Shown one piece after another: positions 61,761 to 64,000 of a stretch of 64,000 bases of DNA. Source of the stretch: PSRJ01 sp963825305 (GTDB taxonomy: Bacteria; Acidobacteriota; Terriglobia; Bryobacterales; Bryobacteraceae); assembly GCA_963825305.1 (NCBI GenBank), contig CAWGTA010000001.1, positions 372,001 to 436,000 on the forward strand. The letters are read 5' to 3'. Both the position numbers and the translations under genes were made by a program. The notes under the pieces were generated by a model. That model was not told the DNA's origin and searched no databases. It saw nothing but the letters and a program-made list of their open reading frames with translations. The stretch's first letter is position 1. Every line of letters starts with the position of its first letter.

Positions 61761-63272
61761 TTAACGGCGAGGCTTGGCGCCGATGGCGATGAGAGAGATC
61801 GGTGGCCAGGGCAGCAGCGGGTCCAGCCGCCGCCATAACCATACCAGGTGGTCGAACAGCCATAGTTGAAACCGTCCGAAGGTCGTCTTTTTCAATATTT
61901 TGCCGTTGAGGAACCAGGCTGGACGGGTCACCCGGTTGAACTTCAGAATGGTCTCTACGTCCAACCCCGCGCCTTCCATTTTTTGCCGCAACTCGTCGTC
62001 GGAATAGCGCCGGTGGTGCCCCAACACCTCGTCGAGCGTGCCGAAGATCGATTGACCTTGAGGGACCAGAACAATCGCCCGGCCGCCCGGCTGTAGTGCG
62101 GACGCAATGTTAACCAAAGCCAACGGGTCGTTTTCGACATGCTCGACAACATTGAGGCAGATCACGGTATCGAACTGGCCGGCGAGGGGCACGAAATCTT
62201 CGGGCTTCTCCAGATGGCAATGCCGCACTTCCAGATTGGGACGGTTCTGGAATCGCGTGCGCAGGCGGGCGAGGTGTTCGGAATCGATATCGCTGGCAAC
62301 GTAGCGCTTCCGCCGGGGCGAAAGCTCCCGCGTCAGGTTGCCAATGCCCGCGCCCAGTTCAAGAACGCGCGAGCCTACGAAGGGCCGCAGCGTGTCGGCC
62401 ATCCACGCGTTGAATCGCGGTGTCTGCGCCAGTGTGTCGAGAATTCTGGCGTCGCCATCCGCGTAGATATCGCGCACCAGCCAGTAGCGCACGATGATCA
62501 GGAAAGCTTGCAGCGCATCCCGCACTCCAATCTTTTTGCCTTCTTCATAGGTGCGCCCGTGGTACCGAATGGGCACCTCGTAGATTCGCGCCTGGCGCTG
62601 TGCCAGTTTAATAGTGATCTCCGGCTCGATTCCGAAGCGGTTGCTCCGCAGCGGAATGCTTTTGACCAGGCTCGCGCGGAAAGCCTTGTAGCACGTCTCC
62701 ATGTCCGTCAGGTTCAGGTCGGAAGCCATGTTGCACGCGGTGGTCAGCAGCCGGTTGGCGAGTGCGTGCCAGAAATAAAGGACGCGCCGCTCGCCGGCGC
62801 TTTGAAAGCGCGATCCGTAGACCACGTCGGCCTTGCCGTCGATCAACGGCTGAATGATCTTTGACAGATCGCGCGGATCGTACTCGAGATCCGCGTCGTG
62901 GATACTGGCGAACTCCCCGCGCGCTTCCTGAATCGCCGTGCGGATGGCGGCGCCTTTTCCCTGGTTCACCGCATGCCGCAGCAGCCGGACCTGGGGATAT
63001 CGCGCCAGCAATTGCTCCACCGCTTCCACCGAGCCGTCGGTCGAGCCATCGTCGACCACGACTACTTCCAGTTCCACTCCCTCGGGCAAAGGAGCATTTA
63101 GCAGGCGCTCCAGGGAAACGGCAACATAGTCCTCTTCGTTATAGACGGGCACCAGCACCGAAAGCAGCCGCCTGGCACTTTTGCCATCCGGCCGTGACGC
63201 AAAATCGGCGGGAGCCGAGGCGGCTTCGACGGGAGCGCTTACCTGGCTGGAAATGTGCGGTTCGCTCGGCAT
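61761..63272 (-). CDS. Fusion of family 2 glycosyltransferase and class I SAM-dependent methyltransferase
   Basis: About 503 residues from ATG 63272 (GTG 63299 and TTG 63350 are alternatives). Residues about 35-270 form a GT2 (DPM1-like) transferase: LSVLVPVYNEEDYVAVSLER, VVVDDGSTDGS, IHDADLEYDPRDL (DxD-like) and YHGRTYEEGKKIGVRDALQA. Residues about 310-500 form a methyltransferase: VLELGAGIGNLTRELSPRRK, YVASDIDSEHLARLRTRFQN, TVICLNVVEHVENDP. The fusion suggests a single protein that transfers a sugar to a lipid carrier and methylates a product or works on a linked surface polymer. It is divergent from the deacetylase-like gene at 63343. Confidence 0.88.
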   Translation of the reverse strand: MPSEPHISSQVSAPVEAASAPADFASRPDGKSARRLLSVLVPVYNEEDYVAVSLERLLNAPLPEGVELEVVVVDDGSTDGSVEAVEQLLARYPQVRLLRHAVNQGKGAAIRTAIQEARGEFASIHDADLEYDPRDLSKIIQPLIDGKADVVYGSRFQSAGERRVLYFWHALANRLLTTACNMASDLNLTDMETCYKAFRASLVKSIPLRSNRFGIEPEITIKLAQRQARIYEVPIRYHGRTYEEGKKIGVRDALQAFLIIVRYWLVRDIYADGDARILDTLAQTPRFNAWMADTLRPFVGSRVLELGAGIGNLTRELSPRRKRYVASDIDSEHLARLRTRFQNRPNLEVRHCHLEKPEDFVPLAGQFDTVICLNVVEHVENDPLALVNIASALQPGGRAIVLVPQGQSIFGTLDEVLGHHRRYSDDELRQKMEGAGLDVETILKFNRVTRPAWFLNGKILKKTTFGRFQLWLFDHLVWLWRRLDPLLPWPPISLIAIGAKPRR

Positions 63273-63342
63273 GCGAAAGATACAGTCATCATAGCTCACG
63301 GTATTAATTGCGGGAATACTGTCAATATGTTGCAATGAGCTT

Positions 63343-64000
63343 GTGCGCAACCTGAAATGGGCCGGTGTTCTCTTATTGCTTTTGTTTCTTGCGGCCCTTG
63401 GTTACCGCATTGTTATCCGTGAATACTATGTCTGGTTCCCTGGTTACGCCTATTGGCTTACTCACCAGGAGAAATCCAAGACCGAACCCATACATATCTT
63501 CTTCTTATATACGGACCATTTTGAGCCCGGGCAGCGTGCCGATCTAATGGAGCGCTGGCTGAAGGAATACCCCAGGCTGGCCGACCGTCACCGGGACAGC
63601 GATGGACGCCGGCCGCAGCACACCTGGTTTTATCCGGCGGAGCAACCAATCGATCGTAATCTGATCGCTCTGCGGAAACTGGTTTCTGCCGGCTATGGCG
63701 AAACGGAACTGCATCTTCACCATTTCCAAGATACGCCGGCCTCGGCGCGGCGGCGCTTTGAGGATGGTGTCTCTTACTTTCAGCGATTCGGCTTCCTCAA
63801 AGGCGTCGACGGGCGCACCCATTTTGCATTTATTCATGGCAATTGGAGTCTCGATAACAGCCTGGGGGCTGCGTTCTGTGGTAATAGCCGCGAGTTGCGA
63901 ATGCTTAAGGAACTGGGCTGCTTTGCGGACTTCACCTTTCCCAGCCTATGGGTAAAGTCGCAGCCTTCCTGGGTGAATAATATTTACGAAGTTATCGACG
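63343..64000 (+). CDS. Polysaccharide-deacetylase-like membrane-anchored protein, partial (3' end outside window)
   Basis: An uninterrupted frame of about 219 codons runs from GTG 63343 to the edge. It starts VRNLKWAGVLLLLLFLAALG, a signal anchor, then IHIFFLYTDHFEPGQRADLM, which has the T-D-H-x-E-P of distant polysaccharide-deacetylase-like proteins. ETELHLHHFQDTPASARRRF would supply the HxxxH-like metal ligands, and THFAFIHGNWSLDNS is typical of the same group in surface-polymer loci. No clear ribosome site precedes the GTG, so the start is uncertain. Divergent from the GT2-methyltransferase fusion, consistent with a surface glycan locus. Confidence 0.75.
   Translation, partial: MRNLKWAGVLLLLLFLAALGYRIVIREYYVWFPGYAYWLTHQEKSKTEPIHIFFLYTDHFEPGQRADLMERWLKEYPRLADRHRDSDGRRPQHTWFYPAEQPIDRNLIALRKLVSAGYGETELHLHHFQDTPASARRRFEDGVSYFQRFGFLKGVDGRTHFAFIHGNWSLDNSLGAAFCGNSRELRMLKELGCFADFTFPSLWVKSQPSWVNNIYEVID

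Overview
The window looks like a chromosomal segment of a GC-rich acidobacterium, most likely of the Solibacter/Bryobacter type. This is inferred from a long Oar-like TonB-dependent receptor with a carboxypeptidase-like N-terminus, the recO-glyQ-glyS-ppdK string, an adenosylcobalamin-dependent ribonucleotide reductase, an imuA-imuB-dnaE2 mutasome, several DUF6644 membrane proteins, an OmcA/MtrC-type decaheme cytochrome and many short GC-rich palindromic repeats. No rRNA, tRNA, CRISPR array, prophage or intact insertion sequence was seen. All names come from reading sequence and motifs, not from a database search.

Layout. 0-7 kb holds small exported and membrane proteins, a TetR regulator facing an AHSA1/DUF1761 pair, a DUF423 protein, a coupled trio (membrane protein, cation/proton antiporter, DUF4159 protein) and pobA. 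7-9.7 kb is an accessory patch: a gene-poor stretch with a remnant, an orphan needle-like ORF with an early stop, and two different toxin-antitoxin modules. 9.7-13.8 kb has two DUF6644 genes and nrdJ, which is preceded by candidate NrdR boxes. A truncated SIR2-like ORF follows. 14-20.8 kb is a co-directional oxidation cluster: c-type cytochrome, HbpS-like protein, glutathione-independent formaldehyde dehydrogenase, Tat-exported NHL propeller, aquaglyceroporin and a two-subunit GMC dehydrogenase.

20.9-33.7 kb is read leftward: TonB receptor with a near-consensus promoter, PQQ-type propeller protein, two frameshifted membrane genes, two TPR proteins and a bifunctional penicillin-binding protein. 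33.8-43.7 kb is mixed housekeeping: broken SDR gene, DinB, pentapeptide repeat, membrane spermidine-synthase-like protein, universal stress protein, response regulator, DUF169, YjbR, TIGR01777 epimerase, radical SAM and YHS proteins. 43.8-50.3 kb is ppdK-glyS-glyQ-recO. 50.3-58 kb is a DNA repair and mutagenesis block: mutL, a small membrane protein, imuA, imuB, dnaE2. 58-64 kb holds a frameshifted decaheme cytochrome, cysC, a PEP-CTERM protein, a glycosyltransferase-methyltransferase fusion and the start of a deacetylase-like gene.

The most unusual signals are linked to genome plasticity. Two different palindromic repeats sit inside imuB and dnaE2 without breaking their frames. mutL carries a one-base insertion just before its conserved CPHGRP motif. 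About a dozen further one-base shifts, nearly all insertions, are concentrated in five other genes at four loci, while the long genes around them are intact. The direction bias makes residual sequencing error a serious alternative to real decay.
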